Of a DNA stretch of 64,000 nt, positions 56,102 through 64,000 are shown piece after piece. Position 1 is the stretch's first letter; each line of letters opens with the position of its first letter. The stretch comes from Cohnella laeviribosi DSM 21336 (lineage in GTDB: Bacteria; Bacillota; Bacilli; Paenibacillales; Paenibacillaceae), in NCBI RefSeq assembly GCF_000378425.1, contig NZ_KB899812.1, positions 1 to 64,000 on the forward strand. The letters are read 5' to 3'. The notes below the pieces were generated by a model. That model ran no database searches. It worked only from the letters and a program-made list of their open reading frames with translations, and was not told where the DNA came from. The position numbers and the translations under genes were made by a program.

Positions 56102-57337
56102 TTACTCCGTCATTTTTTCCGCTTTTAAATCCAGATAGAGCGTAACTTTCTGATCCATGTTGTTCAGGTCGATGCCCCCGATCTCGGCGATCCGCTTCAG
56201 ACGGTACGTAAGCGTATTAATGTGAATATGAAGCAAATCCGCCGTGACTTTGACATTGCTGTCGTGGCTTAAAAACAGCTCCAGCGTTTGCAGCAGGTCG
56301 CTGTTGTGTTCGCGATCGTATTTCCGCAATTTTTGCAGAGCGGGATTTTCGAACCGGTGCAGCTGCTTTTCCTGCAAAATGTGAGGGAGATAGCGGTAGT
56401 AGCCCAAATCGGGGTAAGCAGATGCCGAGCTCGTTTCCTCGGGGAACCGCCGCTTGATTTGCAGGAGCGTCAGAGCTTCCTGGTAGCTTCGCTCCACCAT
56501 CGCGTAGTCGCTGTAGATCATTCCGCTGCCGCTTTCAACGGGCGAAATTCCGAAACGCTGCTTCATTTGGCGGATCATCCGAAATAACGCTTCCTTCTGC
56601 TCCTCCTCATCGTCAACCGAGGGGGATGGCGCCGCCGCGAGCAGAACCAATTGCGCATCGGTCACCGCATGCAGGACGATCCGCACGAAAGGCGTTGTTT
56701 CCAGCGTATAGCGGATTTGCTGTTTAAGCTTTTCGGAAATGGCTTCTTCGAACTGGAGCACCGTCACGTGATACCGTTCCGGCAGCCGCACGTCAAGCTG
56801 CTTCGCCCGGTCCCGGACCCTTTCGTCCGGCTGCAGATGACCGGTCAGAAGCTGCCAGAAAAAATCATGATAACTTTTCTCTTCTTTGCGGGTCTTCATC
56901 TGAAGCTGGATCAACTGCGATCTGGCGGCATCCGCCGCTCGCTTGAGCTGATGCAATCCCTGATCGCCGAGAGGGCCGTTCACTTCCAGAAGCCATATAT
57001 AACCGAGAACATCCTGATTTCTGCGGATCGCGACGGCCACCCGGTCGCCCAGTCCGATTTCCTCCATCGCGGAAATCCGGATCGGAAGCTCGCTTTGCAG
57101 CAGACGCTTCATCACGCCGTCCCTCCACAGCGTGCTGATGACTTTTTCCGGCACCTTGCGTCCCATAATGGTCGAGATTCGGGCGGGGTCCGACATGTCT
57201 TCATGCGAACTGTACGCAAGCAGCCGGTGATTGGCGTCCTCGATCGTCACCGGGCAGCGAAGCGCGCCGTAGATGGCATCCGCCAGCGTATCCAGATTGT
57301 CGAAAGTTTGGTCAAACGGATTTGCGTTCTGATTCAT
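56102..57337 (-). CDS. adeR: PucR family regulator, AdeR-like
   Basis: A 411-residue regulator: an N-terminal sensing region (AIYGALRCPVTIEDANHRLLAYSS), a GGDEF-like middle, and a C-terminal PucR helix-turn-helix (LFLSHDSNVKVTADLLHIHINTLTYRLKRI). In B. subtilis AdeR of this family activates ald. Here it lies directly upstream of ald and divergent from an alanine-type permease gene, which supports the same role. ATG 57337 is the likely start (GGGGGG 7 bases upstream). Confidence 0.85.
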   Translation of the reverse strand: MNQNANPFDQTFDNLDTLADAIYGALRCPVTIEDANHRLLAYSSHEDMSDPARISTIMGRKVPEKVISTLWRDGVMKRLLQSELPIRISAMEEIGLGDRVAVAIRRNQDVLGYIWLLEVNGPLGDQGLHQLKRAADAARSQLIQLQMKTRKEEKSYHDFFWQLLTGHLQPDERVRDRAKQLDVRLPERYHVTVLQFEEAISEKLKQQIRYTLETTPFVRIVLHAVTDAQLVLLAAAPSPSVDDEEEQKEALFRMIRQMKQRFGISPVESGSGMIYSDYAMVERSYQEALTLLQIKRRFPEETSSASAYPDLGYYRYLPHILQEKQLHRFENPALQKLRKYDREHNSDLLQTLELFLSHDSNVKVTADLLHIHINTLTYRLKRIAEIGGIDLNNMDQKVTLYLDLKAEKMTE

Positions 57338-57578
57338 CCTCAGACCCCCCAAGCATCAATTTTTCCCAAAAGCGGGCGCAACGCCCGAGCGGCAGGGTAA
57401 CGTTTGTAGAATACCACAAAAACGGCAAGAAAATTTCTCACTATGAAACAAATCGGAACGGATCTTTTTGCAGTACGATAAGAGAGCCGAACGAAATGAA
57501 ATGCAACGTTTCCGTTTTTTTCGGCACGTTTCTCCCCGAATTGGCAGCGCTTTCAAAAATGATGAAAGGGGTTTCAAC

Positions 57579-58982
57579 ATGAGCAATCAGCAAAAAACAA
57601 CCGAGTTGAACCGGGGGCTTCAACAGCGGCACGTCAACCTGATGTCCTTAGGGGCGGCGATTGGGGTCGGATTGTTTCTCGGTTCCGCATCCGCCATCAA
57701 ATTGGCGGGACCGGCGATCTTGTTCTCCTATGCCATCGGCGGCATCGCCATCTTCTTTATCATGCGCGCGCTTGGGGAGATGGCGATTCAGAACCCGGTC
57801 GCAGGCTCCTTCAGCCGGTACGCCCGCAATTACATGGGACCCCTGTTCGGATACTTGACCGGCTGGAACTATTGGTTTTTGTGGGTCATCACCTGCATGG
57901 CGGAAATTACGGCCGTCAGCGTGTATATGGAATTCTGGTTCCCGGGCGTGCCGCGCTGGATCTGGGCGTTGGCCGCGCTGATCATCATGAGCGCCGTCAA
58001 CCTGATTGCCGTCAAAGCCTACGGCGAGCTGGAATTCTGGTTTGCGCTCATCAAAATCGTCGCCATCATCCTGATGATCGTGCTTGGAATCAGCATGATC
58101 GCATTCGGGCTCGGCAACGGCGGCACCCCTACGGGCATCAGCAACTTGTGGGAGCACGGCGGATTTTTGCCGAACGGTTGGAAGGGCGTTCTTCTATCCT
58201 TGCAGATGGTGATGTTCGCTTATCTGGGGATCGAAATGATCGGGGTGACCGCCGGCGAAGTGCAAAACCCCAAAAAGACGTTGTCCCGCGCCATCAACAG
58301 CGTTTTCTGGAGAATTCTCCTTTTCTACGTCGGCGCTCTGTTCGTCATCATGTCCATCTATCCTTGGAACGAAATCGGGCAGAAAGGCAGCCCGTTCGTT
58401 ATGACCTTCGATCAATTCGGCATTCCGTATGCGGCAGGCATCATCAACTTCGTCGTGCTGACGGCGGCATTGTCCTCCTGCAACAGCGGCATCTTCAGCA
58501 CCGGCCGCATGCTGTTCAACCTGGCCCAGCAAGGGGAAGCTTCTCCGAAATTCGGCAGGCTGAGCAAGAGCGGAGTGCCCGGCACGGCCATCATCGTCTC
58601 CGGTTTGGCGCTGCTGGTAGGCGTCGTGTTGAACTACCTGGTTCCGGAAAAAGTCTTTACCTGGGTGACCAGCATTGCCACGTTCGGCGCGGTATGGACG
58701 TGGGCGGTGATCCTGATTTCGCAGCTTCGGTTCCGCAAATCCTTGTCCGCTGAAGAACAGAACCAGCTCGTCTACAAAATGCCCTGGGCGCCTTACAGCT
58801 CTTATCTGGCATTGGCGTTCCTTGCCCTCGTCATCGTCCTGATGGCATTCTCGCCGGAAACCCGGATCGCCCTGGTGGTCGGCCCGGTCTGGTACGCCAT
58901 TCTGATCGGGGTATACTACAAAAAAGGATTGCACAAGAAAAATAAAACGGTTCTTCTGAACGAAGACCGAATGGCAGGCTGA
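57579..58982 (+). CDS. Amino acid permease, alanine type (AlaP/CycA-like)
   Basis: A 467-residue APC permease with 12 hydrophobic segments and the AAT family words GAAIGVGLFLGSASAIKLAGPAI, PVAGSFSRYARNYMGP, and FAYLGIEMIGVTAGEVQNPKKT. ATG 57579 has GAAAGGGG 7 bases upstream. By sequence type it could import D/L-alanine, D-serine or glycine; the divergent AdeR-like gene and ald favour alanine. A weak cre-like sequence (57542-57555) lies between promoter region and start. A strong terminator follows. Confidence 0.87.
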   Translation: MSNQQKTTELNRGLQQRHVNLMSLGAAIGVGLFLGSASAIKLAGPAILFSYAIGGIAIFFIMRALGEMAIQNPVAGSFSRYARNYMGPLFGYLTGWNYWFLWVITCMAEITAVSVYMEFWFPGVPRWIWALAALIIMSAVNLIAVKAYGELEFWFALIKIVAIILMIVLGISMIAFGLGNGGTPTGISNLWEHGGFLPNGWKGVLLSLQMVMFAYLGIEMIGVTAGEVQNPKKTLSRAINSVFWRILLFYVGALFVIMSIYPWNEIGQKGSPFVMTFDQFGIPYAAGIINFVVLTAALSSCNSGIFSTGRMLFNLAQQGEASPKFGRLSKSGVPGTAIIVSGLALLVGVVLNYLVPEKVFTWVTSIATFGAVWTWAVILISQLRFRKSLSAEEQNQLVYKMPWAPYSSYLALAFLALVIVLMAFSPETRIALVVGPVWYAILIGVYYKKGLHKKNKTVLLNEDRMAG

Positions 58983-59028
58983 CCGGCAGTCGGCGTCACC
59001 CGGTTTATGTAAGCCCTTACGTTGGAAC

Positions 59029-59067
59029 GCCCCCCGGAGGAAATCCCGGGGGGCAAGGTTATTTTTT
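59029..59067 (+). terminator. Intrinsic terminator of the permease gene
   Basis: A GCCCCCCGG/CCGGGGGGC stem (59029-59037 with 59046-59054), then AAGGTTA and six Ts (59062-59067). Its right side overlaps the end of cheA. Confidence 0.85.
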
Positions 59068-60858
59068 GGCCAGCTGCACCAGCTCGATCGGGTTCACGAT
59101 TAAGACCACCTGTCCGTCGCCCAGCAAGGTGGAGCCGGAAATGCCGGGTATGCCCGCCAGGTGCCCGTCCAACGTTTTCATGACGAATTCCTGTTCGTTT
59201 TTCAGCTTGTCCACGACAAGGCCGAATTTTTCCGGCCCATTGGAGACAATAACCGTATTCAACTCTTCATGGTCCGTCGTTCTTTCGCCGAGCAGAAACA
59301 GCTTGCTCAGCCATTCGATGCCGATGACATCCCCGCGGAGATGCGCGAAATACTTGCCGTTGAACGCATGGATCTCCTCGGGTTTGATTTTGACGGTCTC
59401 GGAAATGTAATCGATGGGAATGATGTACGTTTCGTTTAATACGCGGACCGGCAGTCCTCTGGATACCGCAAGCGTTAGCGGAAGCTGAATGACCATTTTC
59501 GTGCCCCTGTCCACTTCGCTGTCAATCCTGATGCTTCCGTTGATTTTCTCGATATTGCTCTTCACGATATCCATCCCGACCCCGCGGCCCGACACCTCGG
59601 TAATTTGGCCGGCGGTGCTGAACCCCGGCAGAAAGATCAGGTTGATTGCCTGGCTTTCCGTCATGTTTTCCGCGTCTTCTCTTGAAATCAAGCCTTTATC
59701 GACGGCTTTCTGCTTCAGAAGCCGGGCGTCCATTCCTTTTCCGTCGTCTTCAATCTCAATATAGGCATGTTTGTTTTTATGGTACGCCCTCAGGGTGATT
59801 TTCCCCGTTTCGCTTTTTCCCTTCCTTTTTCTTTCTTCCGGGGGCTCGATCCCATGATCGGCCGCATTTCGAATCAAATGGACGATCGGATCGCTGATCT
59901 GCTCGACGATCGTTTTGTCGATCTCCGTATGTTCGCCTTCCATGCGCAGTTCCATTTTCTTGCCGGTGCTTTGCGAAATATCGCGAACGATTCGGGGCAT
60001 TTTTTGAAATACCGTCTTGACCTCGATCATTCTCATGGACAGGATGGCATTCTGCAATTCATCCGATATCCGGTTGATGGAAGCGCCGACCCTTTTCACT
60101 TCCTTGGACATTTCCGGAAGGTCGTATTCGACGTTTAATTTGGCGGCGATGTGCATAAAGGCATTTTTCGCGATCAGCAATTCGGAGATCATATTCATCA
60201 TCTTGTCAAGCTTGTCCTGGCTGACCCGTATGCTCTGCATGCCTGGCGTCAACGCGGCTTTTTGCGGCGGCTCGGGACGAGGATGGAATCTCCCGGAATC
60301 GGGCGCCGAATCCATGCCGCCGGTTTCCAAAGCGGACTCCCCGGATAAGGCTCCCGTCGGCTCCCCGGACGCCGGTGATTCCACGGAAGGCGCTTCGCCG
60401 GCGGAACTTTCCCGCTGTTTTTGCTTGTTTAAGATCGCATTGGTTTTGCCGGCAATCTCATCCATGCTGCGTTCATCGTCAAATTCGACGACCAGTTCCG
60501 TTGCCGGATCGTGCTCTTCGACTTTCCGGGCCAGCCGGATCAGGGAATGGCTTAACAAATCGGCGCTGATCAGCAGATGATCGATAAGTTCGGCATCCGC
60601 CTCAACGTTCTTCTCCCGAACCGCAACCAACAGCGTCTCCATGTCGTGGCAGAGCCTGACGATAAAGTCCAACCCCATAAAGGAAGAACCCCTTTTGATC
60701 CCGTGCACCCTGTTGTATAGGTCATCCGCCAGTTCGGGATCGTCGGAAACCTCGAGCTTGAGGACCAGCTTCTCGAGATCTTCCCGGCTTGTCTTCCACT
60801 CGTCCAGAAGCGTCCTTAACAGGCCCGCATCCCCGGAATGAAAAGCATATCGCATCAT
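59059..60858 (-). CDS. cheA: Chemotaxis histidine kinase CheA lacking a P2 domain
   Basis: A 599-residue kinase. HPt (P1) domain with phospho-acceptor H52 (RVHGIKRGSSFMG), an unstructured Ser/Pro/Glu-rich linker (about 145-215), dimerisation P3 (SQDKLDKMMNMISELLIAKNAF), ATPase P4 (HLIRNAADHGIE, EDDGKGMD, SGRGVGMDIVKSNIE) and CheW-like P5 (about 460-599). No P2 response-regulator-binding domain can be read between P1 and P3. The start is ATG 60858 (GGGAGAG 5 bases upstream) or the next codon. Last gene of the chemosensory operon. The separate HPt-P2-STAS protein may supply the missing part. Confidence 0.92.
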   Translation of the reverse strand: MMRYAFHSGDAGLLRTLLDEWKTSREDLEKLVLKLEVSDDPELADDLYNRVHGIKRGSSFMGLDFIVRLCHDMETLLVAVREKNVEADAELIDHLLISADLLSHSLIRLARKVEEHDPATELVVEFDDERSMDEIAGKTNAILNKQKQRESSAGEAPSVESPASGEPTGALSGESALETGGMDSAPDSGRFHPRPEPPQKAALTPGMQSIRVSQDKLDKMMNMISELLIAKNAFMHIAAKLNVEYDLPEMSKEVKRVGASINRISDELQNAILSMRMIEVKTVFQKMPRIVRDISQSTGKKMELRMEGEHTEIDKTIVEQISDPIVHLIRNAADHGIEPPEERKRKGKSETGKITLRAYHKNKHAYIEIEDDGKGMDARLLKQKAVDKGLISREDAENMTESQAINLIFLPGFSTAGQITEVSGRGVGMDIVKSNIEKINGSIRIDSEVDRGTKMVIQLPLTLAVSRGLPVRVLNETYIIPIDYISETVKIKPEEIHAFNGKYFAHLRGDVIGIEWLSKLFLLGERTTDHEELNTVIVSNGPEKFGLVVDKLKNEQEFVMKTLDGHLAGIPGISGSTLLGDGQVVLIVNPIELVQLAKK

Positions 60859-60924
60859 ATGCACTCTCCCAACTGCACGCATCATCGATTCCATGACCCG
60901 ACGAGGGACGTTGCCCTTGTTCGG

Positions 60925-61755
60925 TCATCTCGGTTTTGAATAAACGATGCCGTCTCCGATCCTCTGCATGCGATAGGCCGAAGAGATCCTTCCGACAGAT
61001 TCGGAATGGCCCAAAAAGATGATGCCCCCAGGATTCAGGCTTTCGTAGAAATCGGCCAAAACCGCCTTTCTCGATTCGTCGTCAAAGTAGATCAGGCAGT
61101 TTCGGCAAAAGATAAAATCGCAGCCCGTAATATGGCCGACGGCATCCGAATCCATCAAATTGATTTTCCTGAATTGGACGAACTTCTTGACGTCGGGATT
61201 GACCCGATACGATCCATCCTGTTTCGTAAAATATTTTTTCAAATATTCGGGAGGCACATCCCGGACAGACCTGTGTTCATAAACGCCGATCCTTGCCGTA
61301 CGAAGCACGTCCGTATTGATATCCGAGGCAACGATTTGCAAATTCCAGGTTTCGGGTTCGTCCAGCATTTCCTGAAGGATGATGGATAAGGTGTACGGCT
61401 CCTCCCCCGTCGAACAGGCGGCGCTCCAGATCTTGAGGTTACGGTTGTTGCTCTTGTTCTTTTCCCTTACGACCATCGGGAGCACTTCTTCGGCGAAATT
61501 TCGAAGCTGCGGATAGTCCCGGAAAAAATACGTTTCATTGACCGTAAGCTCGTTGATCAGTCTGTCGAATTCGGCCGAATCCGTGGAGAACTTCAGCATG
61601 CGGTAGTAATCGTGAATGCTGTCCAACTGCAGCATTTCGGCCCGCTTTTCAAGCCGTTTCTGGACGTAATACTTTTTATTCCGCTCGTAGAAGATTCCCG
61701 TTTTTCTATAAACCAACTTTACGAATTTATCGAAAAGGTCGTCGGACAAAACCAT
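60925..61755 (-). CDS. cheR: Chemoreceptor methyltransferase CheR
   Basis: Transfers methyl groups from SAM to glutamates of chemoreceptors. The 276-residue protein has the N-terminal helical domain (YYVQKRLEKRAEML), the SAM-binding motif WSAACSTGEEPYTLSI, NETYFFRD, CDFIFCRNCLIYFD and GGIIFLGHSESV. ATG 61755 has GGAGAG 12 bases upstream and lies 4 bases after the CheY-like gene. cheA follows by 66 bases. Confidence 0.95.
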   Translation of the reverse strand: MVLSDDLFDKFVKLVYRKTGIFYERNKKYYVQKRLEKRAEMLQLDSIHDYYRMLKFSTDSAEFDRLINELTVNETYFFRDYPQLRNFAEEVLPMVVREKNKSNNRNLKIWSAACSTGEEPYTLSIILQEMLDEPETWNLQIVASDINTDVLRTARIGVYEHRSVRDVPPEYLKKYFTKQDGSYRVNPDVKKFVQFRKINLMDSDAVGHITGCDFIFCRNCLIYFDDESRKAVLADFYESLNPGGIIFLGHSESVGRISSAYRMQRIGDGIVYSKPR

Positions 61756-61759
61756 TTCA

Positions 61760-62188
61760 TCACCGATCTCTCCGGGAGGCTGCAATCGTCTCTCGAATCG
61801 CTTCCCGCCATCGTTCCAATTTTTTGACCGAATCATTCACGACTTCCAATACCTGCTCGTTGCTTTTGAACGGCTTGACGAGATAGCCGTTCGCGCCGAG
61901 CTCCAGGCAAGTCAAGATCCGGTCCAAGGTCGAATGTGCCGCCATCGCAATCACCTGCGTCAAAGGATCGTATTCCCTGATCCTCCTCAGAAATTCCATG
62001 CCGTCGATCTTTGGCATCGTCATATCCGCAAGCACGATGTGGTATTTCTTCTTTTGGAACATGTCCAGGGCATGAGCGGGATCCGCGCAGAGCTCGACCT
62101 GGCTGTATCCGGCCAAAACGAACGTTTCGTGGAGCCGTTCCGATATTGCCGTATCCTCATCCACAATCATGATGCTGTATCCGCTCAT
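61760..62188 (-). CDS. CheY-like single-domain response regulator
   Basis: A 142-residue receiver with no output domain: acidic pocket IMIVDED, phospho-acceptor D55 (VLADMTMPK), the Thr/Ser switch replaced by Ala-His-Ser (MAAHSTLD), and the KP motif (YLVKPFKSN). It has about 20 extra C-terminal helical residues. ATG 62188 has GGAGG 8 bases upstream. Lies between the HPt-P2-STAS and cheR genes, so it is the likely phosphate acceptor of this pathway. Confidence 0.92.
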   Translation of the reverse strand: MSGYSIMIVDEDTAISERLHETFVLAGYSQVELCADPAHALDMFQKKKYHIVLADMTMPKIDGMEFLRRIREYDPLTQVIAMAAHSTLDRILTCLELGANGYLVKPFKSNEQVLEVVNDSVKKLERWREAIRETIAASRRDR

Positions 62189-62202
62189 TTCCCAAGCCTC
62201 CA

Positions 62203-63630
62203 TTACGTTTCATCTGCCGCAAACGAAATACCGCCCCCCAGCGCCGCGTCCGTTTCCGTATCGAACAGCTCGAAAGGTTCGATCGCACGAATGGAATCGA
62301 ATATATTGACCAGCCTTTTCCGCAAGGAATGGCGAACAATAAGGCGCACCGCAATCCCCATGTCCCGAAGGCGCCTTTTCAGCCCGATCAGCCGGTTCAG
62401 TTCGGATTCATGAATCATCTCAAGCCGGCTGAAGTCCAATAACAAGCTGCGCGTGCCGGATTTGTCCATCCGTTCGACAAATCCTTCGAGACCCTCCATA
62501 AAGGAGGCATGTTTGGCTATGTAAATTTTGTAGAAGTATCTTCCTCTGGCATAACCGTATGCTTTCTCGAACAGCTCCACATATTTTTGGCGGAGGGTTT
62601 GGACAAGCTTGCCGTCTAAGCTCCTTTTCCCGCCCGCCGCATCCAGACACAGGCTATAAAACGATTCGATTTCCGGTTTCAGGTCATAACCCGTTGCATC
62701 GGGCGGGATGAGGCCGGCCGCTTCCAGATTTTTTCGATATTGCTCGCGGACGAGCTCGGCATATTCCTCCCGAGCGAGGTTGCCCGGATCCTGAAACAGA
62801 ACGGGACGCATTTGGGGGAACTCTTGAAAAAAAACGTCAAAAAACCGGCGGCTTTCCAGTCCGAACGAATCCGCCCGATTCAGCATCCGATGCTCGGTGA
62901 GGTCGGAGATGGCGATTTTCTCGACATAGGTCACATCGAAATAGGTGTATAATTCGGCTTCTTCCAAGTCCGACTCTATAATCATGAACAGAGACGAAAG
63001 GTTCGGGTCGGCCGAAGCTCCGTATAGATCCTCGTCGGATACATTGGTATAGACAAGCGAGCCGACATCCTTGACCTGGTTAAAAATCATGAAAAGGATA
63101 GGGGAAACCATCGGAATATCGTCGCTGAACGAAATGCAGACGCCGTAGCGATTGGCCCCCGCCCGCTCCGTTCCTTTTAATGAGCTGACCAACCGATCTT
63201 CCCGGGCCGGATTCGTTCCGCCGCTTCCCGTTTCCGGATTTGCGTTCAGGATTCGATCGATTTCCTCTTCCAGCAGACCGGCGGCATGAGCGAATTCGTC
63301 GCGGCTTTCGTGGCCGGTCGTGGTTTTTTTCGACTCGAGCAGTTGTTTGACATGGTCCAACCCGCTGAAACACAATTGCAGAATCTGGCCGTCCAGGCCG
63401 ATTCGGCCCTTTCGGACCATGTCCAGCATGTCCTCGATCTTGTGCGTCAGGCTGCCTATATCCTCGTATCCGATCATTTGCGATGAACCTTTGACGGAAT
63501 GAAAGATCCTGAACAACGCGTTCAAATCGTCGATCGAGTAGCCGGCTTCCAACCGGATCAGGCATTCTTCCGCTTGCTGAAGCCATTCTTCGGTTTCCTC
63601 AAGATAGGTCATATATAGCGAATCCATCAT
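62203..63630 (-). CDS. HPt-P2-STAS protein of the chemosensory cluster
   Basis: A 475-residue protein. Residues 1-125 are an HPt domain with H44 (FRIFHSVKGSSQMIGYEDI). Residues about 170-260 resemble the CheA P2 response-regulator-binding fold (YGVCISFSDDIPMVSPILFM, IFNQVKDVGSLVYT, IESDLEEAELYTYFDVTYV). About 110 residues of unknown helical sequence follow. The C-terminus (about 375-470) resembles a STAS/anti-anti-sigma fold (SGTRSLLLDFSRLEMIHESE, GLKRRLRDMGIAVRLI). There is no kinase domain. ATG 63630 has GAGGG 7 bases upstream. I know no characterised protein with this order of domains. Confidence 0.8.
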   Translation of the reverse strand: MMDSLYMTYLEETEEWLQQAEECLIRLEAGYSIDDLNALFRIFHSVKGSSQMIGYEDIGSLTHKIEDMLDMVRKGRIGLDGQILQLCFSGLDHVKQLLESKKTTTGHESRDEFAHAAGLLEEEIDRILNANPETGSGGTNPAREDRLVSSLKGTERAGANRYGVCISFSDDIPMVSPILFMIFNQVKDVGSLVYTNVSDEDLYGASADPNLSSLFMIIESDLEEAELYTYFDVTYVEKIAISDLTEHRMLNRADSFGLESRRFFDVFFQEFPQMRPVLFQDPGNLAREEYAELVREQYRKNLEAAGLIPPDATGYDLKPEIESFYSLCLDAAGGKRSLDGKLVQTLRQKYVELFEKAYGYARGRYFYKIYIAKHASFMEGLEGFVERMDKSGTRSLLLDFSRLEMIHESELNRLIGLKRRLRDMGIAVRLIVRHSLRKRLVNIFDSIRAIEPFELFDTETDAALGGGISFAADET

Positions 63631-63688
63631 GTTACCGCCCTCGCGAAGCCGCCAACGGCCATTTTGATGCATGCTCGCGCTGCAACCA

Positions 63689-64000
63689 TCAGCATAGATG
63701 AACAGCCTTAACAATTTCGTCGGCAATCCGGTAGGATGGAACGACGATTTCGGCTCCGCCTCTTTCGATTGCCGCCCTCGGCATCCCAAAGACGATCGCC
63801 GTGGATTCATCTTCCGCAATCGTGACGCCTCCGGCCGCTCGGATTTTCACCATGGCGTCGGCTCCGTCGTCGCCCATGCCGGTCATCAGGACGCCGACCA
63901 CTCTTTTGCCGCCGTATGCCCTGAGCACGGATTCCATGGTCACGTTCACGCTGGGCATGAATGGGGTCACGGGGCTGGCCGAAAGCCGAAGCATTCTGCC
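63689..64000 (-). CDS. cheB: Chemotaxis methylesterase CheB, C-terminal part (runs off right edge)
   Basis: The visible 103 codons are the C-terminal end of the CheB methylesterase domain: SASPVTPFMPSVNVTMESVLRA, the catalytic-Asp loop GVLMTGMGDDGADAM, AEDESTAIVFGMPRAAIERG and VVPSYRIADEIV. The receiver domain and the catalytic Ser and His lie beyond position 64000. First visible gene of the minus-strand chemosensory operon; 58 bases before the HPt-P2-STAS gene. Confidence 0.93.
   Translation of the reverse strand, partial: GRMLRLSASPVTPFMPSVNVTMESVLRAYGGKRVVGVLMTGMGDDGADAMVKIRAAGGVTIAEDESTAIVFGMPRAAIERGGAEIVVPSYRIADEIVKAVHLC

Overview
The window comes from a GC-rich, endospore-forming Firmicute, most likely Paenibacillaceae (Paenibacillus/Cohnella-like). 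This rests on gene content read by eye, not a search: spore photoproduct lyase, a gerP spore-coat cluster, a YjcZ-type peptide, EF-P with the aroQ/yqhT/yqhR/yqhQ neighbourhood of Bacillus, MntR of the Bacillus type, a T-box leader, a c-di-AMP riboswitch and strong GGAGG ribosome binding sites. TTG and GTG starts are common.

Layout. 1-6 kb: the 5' part of a group II intron sits directly behind the lysC terminator, followed by lysC (aspartokinase, with an internal ribosome binding site for a beta subunit), efp, a Xaa-Pro peptidase, aroQ, yqhR and divergent yqhQ. 6-15 kb: a patatin-like lipase, mntR, splB, then a minus-strand series with a methionine T-box leader, metG, a zinc-type ABC uptake system (znuA, znuC, znuB) and ccdA. 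14.6-21 kb: yidD, a YitT membrane protein, a secreted copper-amine-oxidase-N/PKD protein, an Hsp20-like protein, the gerP cluster and a 43-residue YjcZ-like peptide. 21-33 kb: a PucR regulator, a zinc-ribbon protein, an AraC regulator divergent from a GH4 glycosidase, a TIM-barrel/Gfo-Idh gene pair, several small or unknown genes, gene remnants, a VanW protein, a YhdH-type reductase and a tandem repeat block.

33-47 kb is a sugar-catabolic island: TIM-barrel isomerase, zinc alcohol dehydrogenase, a decayed Gfo/Idh gene, a complete ribose-type ABC importer (RbsC, RbsA, RbsB-like), an orphan MalE-type lipoprotein, a YesN/YesM-type two-component pair, an intact Gfo/Idh dehydrogenase resembling levoglucosan dehydrogenase, and a second paralogous RbsB-like lipoprotein behind a probable CcpA site. 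The substrate is not proven; a levoglucosan-like anhydrosugar is the best guess.

47-59 kb: kimA (potassium importer) under a c-di-AMP riboswitch; an rpmG remnant; a tightly overlapping gapB - SR1P-like peptide - ppdK set that points to gluconeogenesis; and an alanine module (alr, ald, an AdeR-like regulator, an AlaP-like permease). 59-64 kb is part of a chemosensory operon running off the right edge: cheB (partial), an HPt-P2-STAS protein, a CheY-like regulator, cheR, and a CheA that lacks a recognisable P2 domain. The division of CheA functions over two proteins, one with a STAS domain, is the most unusual system in the window.

All identifications come from reading sequence motifs and recalled family sequences. 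No database search, folding or alignment was run.
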